NCBI GenBank assembly: GCA_011322575.1
Contig: DRMK01000140.1
Coordinates: 1 to 6,449 of the forward strand
DNA from: Gammaproteobacteria bacterium
Lineage (GTDB): Bacteria > Pseudomonadota > Gammaproteobacteria > Thiohalospirales > Thiohalospiraceae
Direction: 5' to 3'
Length of the DNA: 6,449 nucleotides
A program made the translations under genes and the position numbers. The stretch's first letter is position 1. Every line of letters begins with the position of its first letter. The notes beneath the pieces were generated by a model. It saw only the letters and a list, made by a program, of their open reading frames with translations. It ran no database searches and was not told where the DNA came from. Positions 1-6,184 of this stretch are shown here, piece by piece.

Positions 1-1757
1 GCTGTCAGCACCAACCAATTCGGCTTGGTGAGAGCAGTGATCGTAAGCGCGTCTCCGCTATCCGGATCGGTAGCCGTAACATTGTAGGTGTACGCTGTAC
101 CTTCCGTCGCCGTCGTCAACGGTGTACTGGTGATGGTGGGCGGATCGTTTACATTGGTCACGGTAATGTCAAACGGCTGTAGAGAGGCCGAGACACCGGC
201 AGAGTCGGTAACCGTGATTACAATACCCGTAGTGGTGCCAACATCATCATTGGTCGGCGTTCCACTCAAGGTGCCGGTCGCCGAGCTGAAATTCGCCCAT
301 GAAGGCTTGTTGCCAATGCTGAAGGTCAACGTGTCACCAGGATCCACATCCGATGCGGTCGGCGTAAAGGTGTAAGGAGAATCCTCCGCCACCGTGGTGT
401 CCGGAGTCCCGGAGATGGTGGGCGGATCGTTTACGTTGGTCACGGTAATGTCAAACGGCTGTAGAGAGGCCGAGACACCGGCAGAGTCGGTAACCGTGAT
501 TACAATACCCGTGGTGGTGCCAACATCCCCATTGGCCGGCGTTCCACTCAAGGTGCCGGTCGCCGGGCTGAAATTCGCCCACGAAGGCTTGTTGCCAATG
601 CTGAAGGTCAACGTGTCACCAGGATCCACATCCGATGCGGTGGGCGTAAAGGTGTAAGAAGAATCCTCCGCCACCGAGGTAGCAGGGGTTCCGGTGATGG
701 TAGGCGCATCGTTGACTGGCTCTATCTCGACATTCAAATCTTTACCATAGACATTACCGTCGTTATCCTCCAGCGTAAGTTTTACCTTCAGGAGACCGCC
801 GTCCTGCGCCAGATCCACGTCCAGCCTGTTGAGATCTTTCCGCGGCTGAACTATGAACCCCCCTTGGGGATCCCTGCTCACGGTATAGGGGCGCCCCGTC
901 TCTTCTACTACGGCGAGTTCAAAATCGTCGTCGTACGGAGGAGTCACATCGGGGTCGAATATGTCGATATCCGCAAAGCTGATCGGCAGGGGCTCATCCT
1001 CTTTTATCTTGATGGGATCGGTCTTCTGCGTGATCACGGTGGGATCGTTTTGGGAAATTACCGTTACGGTGAGAGGAACCGGCTCGCTCTCCGCCTTCCC
1101 GTCACTGACCACCACTCCCACCGTTAGATCGCCAAAATAGTTGGCATCGGGCTTGATCCTGTTTTTCTCCAGGCTATAGCGCTTGCCTTCCTGGAGTTTC
1201 AATGTGCGCTCCTCAGGTGGATTATCCGGATCCTCGATAACCAGATCCGCCTGCGTAATAGCCAGAGGGGTATCCTCGGGAGTGGTCATGGGAGGGTTTT
1301 TCCAACCGATTATCCGCGGCGGATCATTGACCCCCTGAATCTCTATACAAACATCCTTCGGCTCGCCATCGGCGACTCCGTCGTTGGCTATATAGGTGAA
1401 GAAATCGCAGCGGCGCTGAACACCGTCCACATTGCTGGGCTCCGGGGGCTCCTCCCCGCTGTGGACATAGGTGAAAGTGCCATCCGAATTGAAGACGAAG
1501 CCGTCCTCCACTGCATAGCGGGGACCCTTGCCTTCCACCAGCCGCGCTGTGAGCTGACGCAACCCGCCATCCTTGTCGTTACCCAGAACCCCGTCCTTAT
1601 ATGTGGTTATCTCCAGCGTATCCCCCTCTTTTACCGAATAGCTGTCGTCTGCGCTCCGCGGGGGAATGTTGCCACCCACGCCGCTGTCCACCCAGCCGCA
1701 GGAAGAGAGTATGGCGGCAAGAGCCATCAAGGATACGATTCTGTAACGTGACGTCAT
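1..1757 (-). CDS. Large lipoprotein with tandem cadherin-like/Ig-like repeats (3' end outside window)
   Basis: No specific gene is recognised. Reading down from ATG at 1757, the frame stays open for 585 codons and leaves the window without a stop, so the C-terminus is missing. Residues 1-20 form a lipoprotein signal: Arg4 and Arg6, a hydrophobic core at 7-17, and the lipobox Leu-Ser-Ser-Cys at 17-20. Gly21 at +2 does not suggest inner-membrane retention, so outer-membrane sorting is inferred. Beta-sandwich repeats follow, most closing in a V-N-D-P-P or similar motif: about 33-146 (bacterial cadherin-like/VCBS type with G-V-L-x-N-D and D-G-x-F-x-Y), 147-238 and 239-350 (divergent), 355-448 and 449-542 (near identical, dystroglycan/putative-Ig type), and a further partial one from 543. 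Asp-rich turns such as D-P-D-S-G-D may bind calcium. An AGGG Shine-Dalgarno precedes the ATG by 6 bases. A role in surface structure or adhesion is inference; no enzymatic motif is visible in the part seen. Confidence 0.85.
   Translation of the reverse strand, partial: MTSRYRIVSLMALAAILSSCGWVDSGVGGNIPPRSADDSYSVKEGDTLEITTYKDGVLGNDKDGGLRQLTARLVEGKGPRYAVEDGFVFNSDGTFTYVHSGEEPPEPSNVDGVQRRCDFFTYIANDGVADGEPKDVCIEIQGVNDPPRIIGWKNPPMTTPEDTPLAITQADLVIEDPDNPPEERTLKLQEGKRYSLEKNRIKPDANYFGDLTVGVVVSDGKAESEPVPLTVTVISQNDPTVITQKTDPIKIKEDEPLPISFADIDIFDPDVTPPYDDDFELAVVEETGRPYTVSRDPQGGFIVQPRKDLNRLDVDLAQDGGLLKVKLTLEDNDGNVYGKDLNVEIEPVNDAPTITGTPATSVAEDSSYTFTPTASDVDPGDTLTFSIGNKPSWANFSPATGTLSGTPANGDVGTTTGIVITVTDSAGVSASLQPFDITVTNVNDPPTISGTPDTTVAEDSPYTFTPTASDVDPGDTLTFSIGNKPSWANFSSATGTLSGTPTNDDVGTTTGIVITVTDSAGVSASLQPFDITVTNVNDPPTITSTPLTTATEGTAYTYNVTATDPDSGDALTITALTKPNWLVLT
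132..413 (-). repeat. 282-bp tandem repeat, copy B (codons 449-542)
   Basis: This copy is directly adjacent to the copy at 414-695 and in the same frame. By-eye alignment gives 16 mismatches in 282 bases (about 94% identity) and no gaps. Bases 154-230 and 301-359 are identical to the other copy. Seven of the 16 differences fall in 395-413, so the core 132-394 is closer still (9 mismatches in 263). The encoded 94-residue units differ at 7 positions. It encodes one complete dystroglycan-type cadherin-like/Ig module. Confidence 0.95.
414..695 (-). repeat. 282-bp tandem repeat, copy A (codons 355-448)
   Basis: This is the partner of the copy at 132-413, with an exact period of 282 bases (94 codons). 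The substitutions relative to copy B at the protein level are T355/S449, A359/D453, S361/T455, S367/P461, P398/S492, A408/T502 and G410/D504. The similarity continues for about 20 bases past 695 (the conserved V-N-D-x-P-T-I codons) and then stops, because the preceding domain (239-350) is unrelated at DNA level. Confidence 0.95.
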
Positions 1758-1763
1758 GCAGAG

Positions 1764-1767
1764 CCCT
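1764..1767 (-). promoter_or_regulatory. Ribosome binding site of the lipoprotein gene
   Basis: AGGG on the minus strand lies 6 bases before the ATG at 1757. It supports this start over the internal Met11, which would remove the basic n-region and most of the signal peptide. No in-frame start codon lies in the 40 bases upstream. Confidence 0.6.
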
Positions 1768-1839
1768 GTTCTGTTACCAGCTGATGCGAGATGGCAGCTA
1801 CGGCCTCCCGCCAATACCATGTTGTGGTTAGATCCGCTT

Positions 1840-1910
1840 CCTGCGCAATGGTTCTGTTTGGGGGTTCTCTCAGAACGCAGGGAAAACCCGCCCCAGATGG
1901 CTGTTTTCCC
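1840..1910 (-). promoter_or_regulatory. Structured 5' leader: two adjacent inverted repeats
   Basis: In transcript order the first hairpin (1910 to 1880) has a perfect 8-bp stem, GGGAAAAC with GTTTTCCC, and a possible inner GCC/GGC stem. The second (1881 to 1840) pairs CCTGCG with CGCAGG and TTCTG with CAGAA: 11 bp in total, with a 6-base bulge (1846-1851) and a 14-base loop (1857-1870). The two stems share bases 1880-1881, so they either stack end to end or compete slightly. A smaller alternative, GTTCT/AGAAC with a 3-base loop (1864-1876), excludes the second stem. No U-run follows either hairpin, so they do not look like intrinsic terminators. I do not recognise a known riboswitch class. 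Confidence 0.5.
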
Positions 1911-1932
1911 TTGATTTGGTGTTATGTTCCCT

Positions 1933-1961
1933 ATTTTAAACGTCAGCTTCCCGACGATCAA
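1933..1961 (-). promoter_or_regulatory. Sigma70-like promoter of the lipoprotein gene
   Basis: On the minus strand TTGATC (1961-1956, 4 of 6 to the -35 consensus) is followed after exactly 17 bases by TAAAAT (1938-1933, 5 of 6 to the -10 consensus). A start site near 1926 would give an untranslated leader of about 165-170 nt before the ATG at 1757. The -35 element lies 46 bases after the end of kdsB, so the lipoprotein gene can be transcribed separately from the LPS operon. This rests on motif match only. Confidence 0.6.
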
Positions 1962-2007
1962 GCAAAACCGTCCACCCCTAGTGTAGCCAATAGGAGACAG
2001 CGCTTTG

Positions 2008-2784
2008 TCAGCAATTATAAAATTCCTTTTCCACTACTTTGAGATCGTCTGGGGTATCCACGCCATGAGCGGGAACGGTGCATGCCTTCGCCACGTGGAT
2101 GCGCCCGCCGTGCCACAGGACGCGCAGCTGTTCCAGACGCTCCAGGCGCTCCAAGGGGGCCGGGGAGAGGGCCATGAACTGGGTCAGGTACCCGGCCCGG
2201 TAAGCGTAGAGGCCGATGTGGCGTAGGTGCTCGCGCCTTTCCGGCAACCGTTGGGTGGTTTCGGCAAAGGTCTCCCTGTCCCAGGGGATGGGAGCGCGAC
2301 TGAAGTAGAGGGCGTAATCCGCAGCATCCAGTACCACCTTGACGATGTGCGGGTCGAACAGCTGGGCGGCGCTCCGGATGGGGGTACAGAGAGTAGAGAC
2401 CTGGGCCTCGGGGTGCTGCCGCAGATCCTGCGCCACCTGGCGGATCAGGGAGGGCGGCATGAGCGGTTCGTCCCCCTGCAGGTTGACCACTATCCGCTCT
2501 GATGGATAGCCGAGCCTGGCCACCACCTCCGCCAGGCGCTCGCTGCCCGAGTTATGGGTGGTGGATGTCATGCAGGCGGTGCCGCCGAATGACTCCACCG
2601 CATCTACTACGCGCTCGTCGTCGGTGGCCACTATCACCTCCGCTGCACCGCTCTCCAGCGCACGCTCATAGACGTGCCGGATCATGGGCTGGCCAGCTAT
2701 CTCGCGGAGCGGCTTGCCCGGCAGGCGCTGTGAACCATAGCGCGCCGGAATGATGACGCTGAACTCCGCGCCACCGCCGGGCAC
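2008..2784 (-). CDS. kdsB: 3-deoxy-manno-octulosonate cytidylyltransferase (CMP-Kdo synthetase)
   Basis: KdsB activates Kdo with CTP to give CMP-Kdo and pyrophosphate in the cytoplasm, supplying the inner-core sugar added to lipid A. The 258-residue product is close to the usual length of about 248. Visible family motifs are the nucleotide-binding loop A-R-Y-G-S-Q-R-L-P-G-K-P-L at 14-26, A-T-D-D-E-R-V at 53-59, S-G-S-E-R-L-A-E-V at 79-87, N-L-Q-G-D-E-P at 101-107, F-S-R-A-P-I-P-W at 161-168, G-L-Y-A-Y-R at 191-196 and G-V-D-T-P-D-D-L at 241-248. The start is GTG at 2784, sharing one base with the TAG stop of the ycaR-like gene (TAGTG). No ATG is available before the conserved loop, and a strong Shine-Dalgarno sits 8 bases upstream. 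It is the last gene of the LPS block. No convincing intrinsic terminator follows. Confidence 0.96.
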   Translation of the reverse strand: MPGGGAEFSVIIPARYGSQRLPGKPLREIAGQPMIRHVYERALESGAAEVIVATDDERVVDAVESFGGTACMTSTTHNSGSERLAEVVARLGYPSERIVVNLQGDEPLMPPSLIRQVAQDLRQHPEAQVSTLCTPIRSAAQLFDPHIVKVVLDAADYALYFSRAPIPWDRETFAETTQRLPERREHLRHIGLYAYRAGYLTQFMALSPAPLERLERLEQLRVLWHGGRIHVAKACTVPAHGVDTPDDLKVVEKEFYNC

Positions 2785-2966
2785 TACTCCGGCTCCTCCT
2801 CCGGCGCCAGCTGGCGCGCCTCACTCTCCAGCATTACCGGTATGCCATCCCGGATGGGATAAGCCAGGCGGTCCGCCTTGCAGATCAGCTCTCCCTCGCT
2901 TTTCCGGTAGGTAAGAGGGCCCTTGCACACAGGGCAGACCAGGATCTCGAGCAGTTTGCTATCCAT
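2784..2966 (-). CDS. ycaR: YcaR/Trm112-family small zinc-ribbon-like protein
   Basis: This 60-residue protein closely resembles E. coli YcaR in length and layout. It has a Leu-rich start, C-P-V-C at 11-14, a third cysteine at 29 in L-I-C-K, and the conserved Y-P-I-R-D-G-I-P-V-M-L stretch at 36-46. Three cysteines, rather than the four of eukaryotic Trm112, is typical of the YcaR group as I recall it. The family (UPF0434/Trm112-like) is commonly found between lpxK and kdsB in gammaproteobacteria; its bacterial role is not firmly established. The ATG at 2966 overlaps the end of lpxK by 8 bases, with AAGGA (2977-2973) 6 bases upstream. The acidic tail (residues 56-60, E-E-E-P-E) is coded by purine-rich DNA that also serves as the kdsB Shine-Dalgarno. 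Confidence 0.93.
   Translation of the reverse strand: MDSKLLEILVCPVCKGPLTYRKSEGELICKADRLAYPIRDGIPVMLESEARQLAPEEEPE
2793..2802 (-). promoter_or_regulatory. Ribosome binding site of kdsB inside the ycaR-like gene
   Basis: GGAGGAGGAG on the minus strand ends 8 bases before the GTG at 2784. It lies wholly within the codons for the Glu-rich C-terminal tail of the upstream protein. This strong, correctly spaced site settles the choice of a GTG start for kdsB and implies translational coupling. Confidence 0.75.
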
Positions 2967-3945
2967 CGGTTTTCCTTTTCAAAAGTTGCAGCAGCCGGGC
3001 GGCGAAACCATCTTCCAGGCGGGCGCTGACCGGCAGGTACCAGTGGTCCGGGCCGGCGAACTGGCGACATTTTACCGCGTCCTTCTCGGTCATCACCACC
3101 GGCAGGTTGTCACCAAACTCCAGATCCCGGGCGCTGAAGCGGTGGTGGTCGGGAAATGGGTGCTCCTCCACCACCAGCCCCGTCTCGCGCAGGCGGGCAA
3201 AGAAGCGCCCTGGATTGCCGATACCCGCCACCGCATGCACGCGACTCCCGCTCAGGGAGGAGAGCGGCCGGCAGTTTTCAGGTTCGGCCAGGTTGCAGAG
3301 GGTGTTGCCCTCCAGCAGCATAAGGGCCTCTCCGGCACGGGGAAAGCCACCGTTCAGCACCACCAGATCGACACTGCGCAACCGTGCCGGCGGCTCCCGG
3401 AGCGGCCCCGCCGGCAAACAGTGACCGTTGCCGAAGCGGCGCGCCCCGTCGATGATTACGATCTCCAGGTCACGCTGCATGGCGTAATGCTGCAGCCCGT
3501 CGTCGGATATTATCACATCGCACTGGTGGAACTTCTGCAGGGCGCGGCACGCCTCCACCCGATCGGGTCCCACCGCCATCGGGCAGCCGGTACGGCGCGC
3601 TATCAGCACCGCTTCGTCACCGACCACCTTGGTGTCGCTGTCCGGGCGCACCTGCTGCGGCCAGCTGCTGGCCCTGCCACCGTAGCCGCGGCTGACGATA
3701 CCGGGCCAGTAACCGGCGCTCAGCAACTGCCCCGCCAGCCAGATCACGAAGGGGGTCTTACCGCTGCCGCCCACCGTCAGGTTACCCACCACGATTACCG
3801 GGCAGCCCGCGCGCTGGCTGTGCAGCAGACCGCGCTGGTAGGCCCGGCGGCGCAGCGCCACCACTCCACGGAACAGCCAGGAGAGGGGAACCAGGGGCAC
3901 GGCCAACAAGCTGCCGCCATACCAGAGCCTCTCCAGGGGTTTCAC
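2959..3945 (-). CDS. lpxK: Tetraacyldisaccharide 4'-kinase (lipid A 4'-kinase)
   Basis: LpxK transfers phosphate from ATP to the 4' position of the tetraacyl disaccharide precursor, giving lipid IVA at the inner face of the inner membrane. The product has 328 residues, the normal family length. An N-terminal hydrophobic segment (about 10-30) serves as membrane anchor. The P-loop is G-N-L-T-V-G-G-S-G-K-T-P at 54-65 with Lys63 and Thr64. S-R-G-Y-G-G follows at 85-90, the catalytic-region motif S-D-D-G-L-Q-H at 147-153, F-P-D-H-H-R-F at 264-270 and M-T-E-K-D-A-V-K at 285-292. All are family hallmarks. The start is GTG at 3945, overlapping the msbA stop by 4 bases (GTGA). The end overlaps the ycaR-like gene by 8 bases. 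Position directly after msbA matches the common gammaproteobacterial order. Confidence 0.97.
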   Translation of the reverse strand: MKPLERLWYGGSLLAVPLVPLSWLFRGVVALRRRAYQRGLLHSQRAGCPVIVVGNLTVGGSGKTPFVIWLAGQLLSAGYWPGIVSRGYGGRASSWPQQVRPDSDTKVVGDEAVLIARRTGCPMAVGPDRVEACRALQKFHQCDVIISDDGLQHYAMQRDLEIVIIDGARRFGNGHCLPAGPLREPPARLRSVDLVVLNGGFPRAGEALMLLEGNTLCNLAEPENCRPLSSLSGSRVHAVAGIGNPGRFFARLRETGLVVEEHPFPDHHRFSARDLEFGDNLPVVMTEKDAVKCRQFAGPDHWYLPVSARLEDGFAARLLQLLKRKTDG

Positions 3946-5714
3946 TGCCGTTCCGGCTCCCTGAACTGCATCTGGTAGAGCCTGGTATAGTGGCCACCTC
4001 GCGCCAGCAGCTCCGCGTGGGAGCCCTGCTCCACGATGGCGCCACCCTCCATCACCAGGATGGTGTCCGCCCGCTCGATGGTGGAGAGGCGATGGGCTAT
4101 CACCAGCGTGGTACGACTCTGCATCAGCCGATCCAGCGCCACCTGGATGTGCTGCTCGGTCTCGCTGTCCAGTGCCGAGGTGGCCTCGTCGAGGATCAGA
4201 ATCGGGGCATCTTTCAAAAAGGCGCGGGCGATAGCGATGCGCTGGCGCTGCCCGCCAGAGAGCAGCGCGCCATTCTCGCCCACCCTGGTCTCCAGCCCCT
4301 GCGGCATCCGGCTGATAAACTCCATGGCATGCGCCGCCTCGGCCGCTTCCAGGATCTCCCGTTCGCTGGCCTTGCCGCGGCGGCTGTAGGCGATGTTGCC
4401 GGCCACCGTGTCGTCGAACAGCACCACGTCCTGGCTCACCAGGGCGATCTGGTCCCGCAGTGAGGCGAGGGTGCAGTCACGGATGTTCTGCCCATCCACC
4501 AGGATGACGCCGCTGTCCGGATCGTAGAAACGTGGCAGCAGGCTTACCAGGGTGGACTTGCCACTGCCGGAACGGCCCACCAGGGCTATCATCCTGCCGG
4601 CCGCGGTGCGGAACGAGATATCCCTCAATACCGGCTCGTCACTGGACGGATAGCTGAAGGAGACGTTGCGGAACTCCACCTCACCCCGCACCCTGCCCAG
4701 CACCCGTGTTCCGGTGTCCCTCTCCGGCTCGGCATCCAGCAGGGAGAAGATGCTCTGGGAGGCCACTATGCCCCGCTGCAGGGCCGCGTTTATGGTGGTG
4801 AGACGCTTGGCCGGCTGCACCAGCAGCGACATGGCGGCGATGAAGGACATGAAGGTTCCGGCGGTGATGTCCTCCAGCATGCCGGGCAGGGTAGCTATGT
4901 AGACCACGCTGGCAATCGCCACCGCCACCAGGAACTCCACCACCGATACGTTGACGAACCTGGTAGCGTCATGCTTCAGGTTCTGGCGCCTGTTGTACTC
5001 GTTGACCTTACGGAAGTGCTGGTTTTCGTACTCCTCACCACGGAATATCTTGATCACCCGCTGCCCCTGCACCGCCTCGTTGGCGGCACTTCCCACGTCC
5101 CCCATGGAGCTTTGCACCCGGCGGCTGAGCAGGCGGAACCGCTTGCTGGCGAAACGCACCGTAACCACTACTACGGGACCAACCACCGCCAGCACCAGCA
5201 CCAGCGACGCATTCAGATAGATCATCCAGCCCAGCAGTCCGGCGATGGTGAATACATCACGCACCAGCACGGTCACCACCTGGGTGCTGGCGCTGGCCAC
5301 CTGCTCCACATCGTAGATCAGCTTGGAGATGAGCTGGCCCGCCGCCATGGAGTCGAAATAGCTGACCGGCTTGCGCAACATCTCCCGGAACATCTGCCCG
5401 CGCAGGTCCCGGATCACGTTGCGCGCCACCCAGCTCATGCCAAAGGAGGCGGCGAAGCCGGCGATCCCGCGCAGCACCGCGATCCCCAGCAGGGCGAAAG
5501 GGATGATCCGGATGACCTCCGGATCCTTCTCCACGAAGGTGCCGTCCAGCAACGGTTTCATCAGCGCGGCGAAGCCGGTCTCGGTGGCGGCCGCCACCAC
5601 CATGCCCAGCAGGGCGAGAAGAAAGGTGCCCTTGTAGGCAAACACGTAACGCAACAGGCGGCGGTAGGTTTCCCAGCCGCCGGCGAGCAGTGGCTGTTTT
5701 GACGATGCGCGCAT
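3942..5714 (-). CDS. msbA: Lipid A export ATP-binding/permease protein MsbA
   Basis: MsbA is a homodimeric ABC exporter that flips core-lipid A across the inner membrane using ATP. The 590-residue product has the expected half-transporter layout. The membrane domain spans about 20-320 with hydrophobic segments near 29-50, 70-90, 145-190 and 258-300. The nucleotide-binding domain spans about 345-585: Tyr355 as likely A-loop, Walker A G-R-S-G-S-G-K-S-T at 380-388, Q-loop Gln428, signature L-S-G-G-Q at 485-489, Walker B I-L-I-L-D-E at 505-510 and switch His541. All catalytic residues are present. ATG at 5714 is the first start after an in-frame TAA 9 bases upstream; its Shine-Dalgarno is weak. 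A 47-base gap separates it from exbD, and its stop overlaps lpxK by 4 bases. The next gene being lpxK favours MsbA over a drug exporter of the same family. Confidence 0.96.
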   Translation of the reverse strand: MRASSKQPLLAGGWETYRRLLRYVFAYKGTFLLALLGMVVAAATETGFAALMKPLLDGTFVEKDPEVIRIIPFALLGIAVLRGIAGFAASFGMSWVARNVIRDLRGQMFREMLRKPVSYFDSMAAGQLISKLIYDVEQVASASTQVVTVLVRDVFTIAGLLGWMIYLNASLVLVLAVVGPVVVVTVRFASKRFRLLSRRVQSSMGDVGSAANEAVQGQRVIKIFRGEEYENQHFRKVNEYNRRQNLKHDATRFVNVSVVEFLVAVAIASVVYIATLPGMLEDITAGTFMSFIAAMSLLVQPAKRLTTINAALQRGIVASQSIFSLLDAEPERDTGTRVLGRVRGEVEFRNVSFSYPSSDEPVLRDISFRTAAGRMIALVGRSGSGKSTLVSLLPRFYDPDSGVILVDGQNIRDCTLASLRDQIALVSQDVVLFDDTVAGNIAYSRRGKASEREILEAAEAAHAMEFISRMPQGLETRVGENGALLSGGQRQRIAIARAFLKDAPILILDEATSALDSETEQHIQVALDRLMQSRTTLVIAHRLSTIERADTILVMEGGAIVEQGSHAELLARGGHYTRLYQMQFREPERQ

Positions 5715-5761
5715 CCGGCTATATTACATCATCGCGGATTGCCGGGGCGGGAAGGGATCGG

Positions 5762-6184
5762 CTACTCTTTTTCCGGGCGCCTGGTAGCGAATGTCAGGTG
5801 GGTAAAGTTGAGCTGCCGGGCGGCATCCATGGCGCGGACGACAAACTCGTGCGGGGTCTTGCGATCCGCGCTGATGATGAGCTGCGGCTCGCTGGACCCG
5901 GCCGCCGCCTTGCGGATGGCCCGTTTCAGAGTGCTCAGCTGGGTATTGATCACCCCCTGGCGGTTGATGAAATAGTGGCCCTGGGCATCGATGCTGATCT
6001 CGACAACCTGCGGCTTGACCTCCAGCGCCTCGCCGCTCGCCTCGGGAAGATCCACGCTCACCTCCGATTCGCGGGTAAAGGTCGTGGAGACCATGAAGAA
6101 GATCAGCAGCAGAAACACCACGTCGATGAGCGGCGTCAGGTTGATCTCCACCTCTTCGCTGCTACGGTTGGGGCGCAGGTTCAT
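5762..6184 (-). CDS. exbD: ExbD/TolR-family biopolymer transport protein
   Basis: This is the stator-like subunit of a proton-driven energy transducer, working with the ExbB-type protein encoded just upstream. Its 140 residues have the family layout: a short cytoplasmic N-terminus, the motif E-I-N-L-T-P-L-I-D-V-V-F at 13-24, one membrane segment (about 17-37) carrying the essential proton-path aspartate (Asp21), and a periplasmic domain. ATG at 6184 shares one base with the exbB stop (TGATG), and GAGGC (6195-6191) lies 6 bases upstream. TolR-like and ExbD-like members cannot be separated safely by eye. No tonB, tolA or tolB is in view, and the association with msbA-lpxK favours the ExbD naming used for this locus in other gammaproteobacteria. 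The energised partner is unknown from this window. Confidence 0.92.
   Translation of the reverse strand: MNLRPNRSSEEVEINLTPLIDVVFLLLIFFMVSTTFTRESEVSVDLPEASGEALEVKPQVVEISIDAQGHYFINRQGVINTQLSTLKRAIRKAAAGSSEPQLIISADRKTPHEFVVRAMDAARQLNFTHLTFATRRPEKE

Noticed and set aside
88..657. Two similar plus-strand open frames of about 90 codons that look like a gene family
   Set aside because: They are the reverse complement of the 282-bp tandem repeats; the minus-strand frame is continuous with a signal peptide and a ribosome binding site.
1..1757. Pseudogene or frameshift in the repeat gene
   Set aside because: Codon-by-codon reading from 1757 to 3 shows no stop and no break in the domain pattern, so the visible part is intact.
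1758..1930. Known riboswitch (cyclic di-GMP or thiamine type) in the lipoprotein leader
   Set aside because: Short GGGG- and AACC-containing stretches were compared with the remembered consensus of these classes, but the required ordered conserved blocks are absent.
1962..2007. Possible rho-independent terminator after kdsB
   Set aside because: A 6-bp stem (CTCCTA with TAGGGG, one G-U pair) can form, but its loop is 10 bases and only four T residues follow about 7 bases later. Too weak to call.
2923..3978. 351-codon open frame on the plus strand
   Set aside because: It lies opposite lpxK, with its complete set of family motifs on the minus strand. The translation is His/Gln/Arg-rich without recognisable domains, as expected of an antisense shadow in GC-rich DNA.
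4971..5702. 243-codon open frame on the plus strand
   Set aside because: It is antisense to the membrane domain of msbA, rich in His, Gln and Gly, with no domain. It is a shadow of a certain gene.
5715..5761. Possible promoter in the exbD-msbA gap (TAATAT close to the msbA start)
   Set aside because: Only 4 of 6 bases match the -10 consensus, there is no -35 at a suitable distance, and it would leave almost no leader. Co-transcription with exbBD is simpler.
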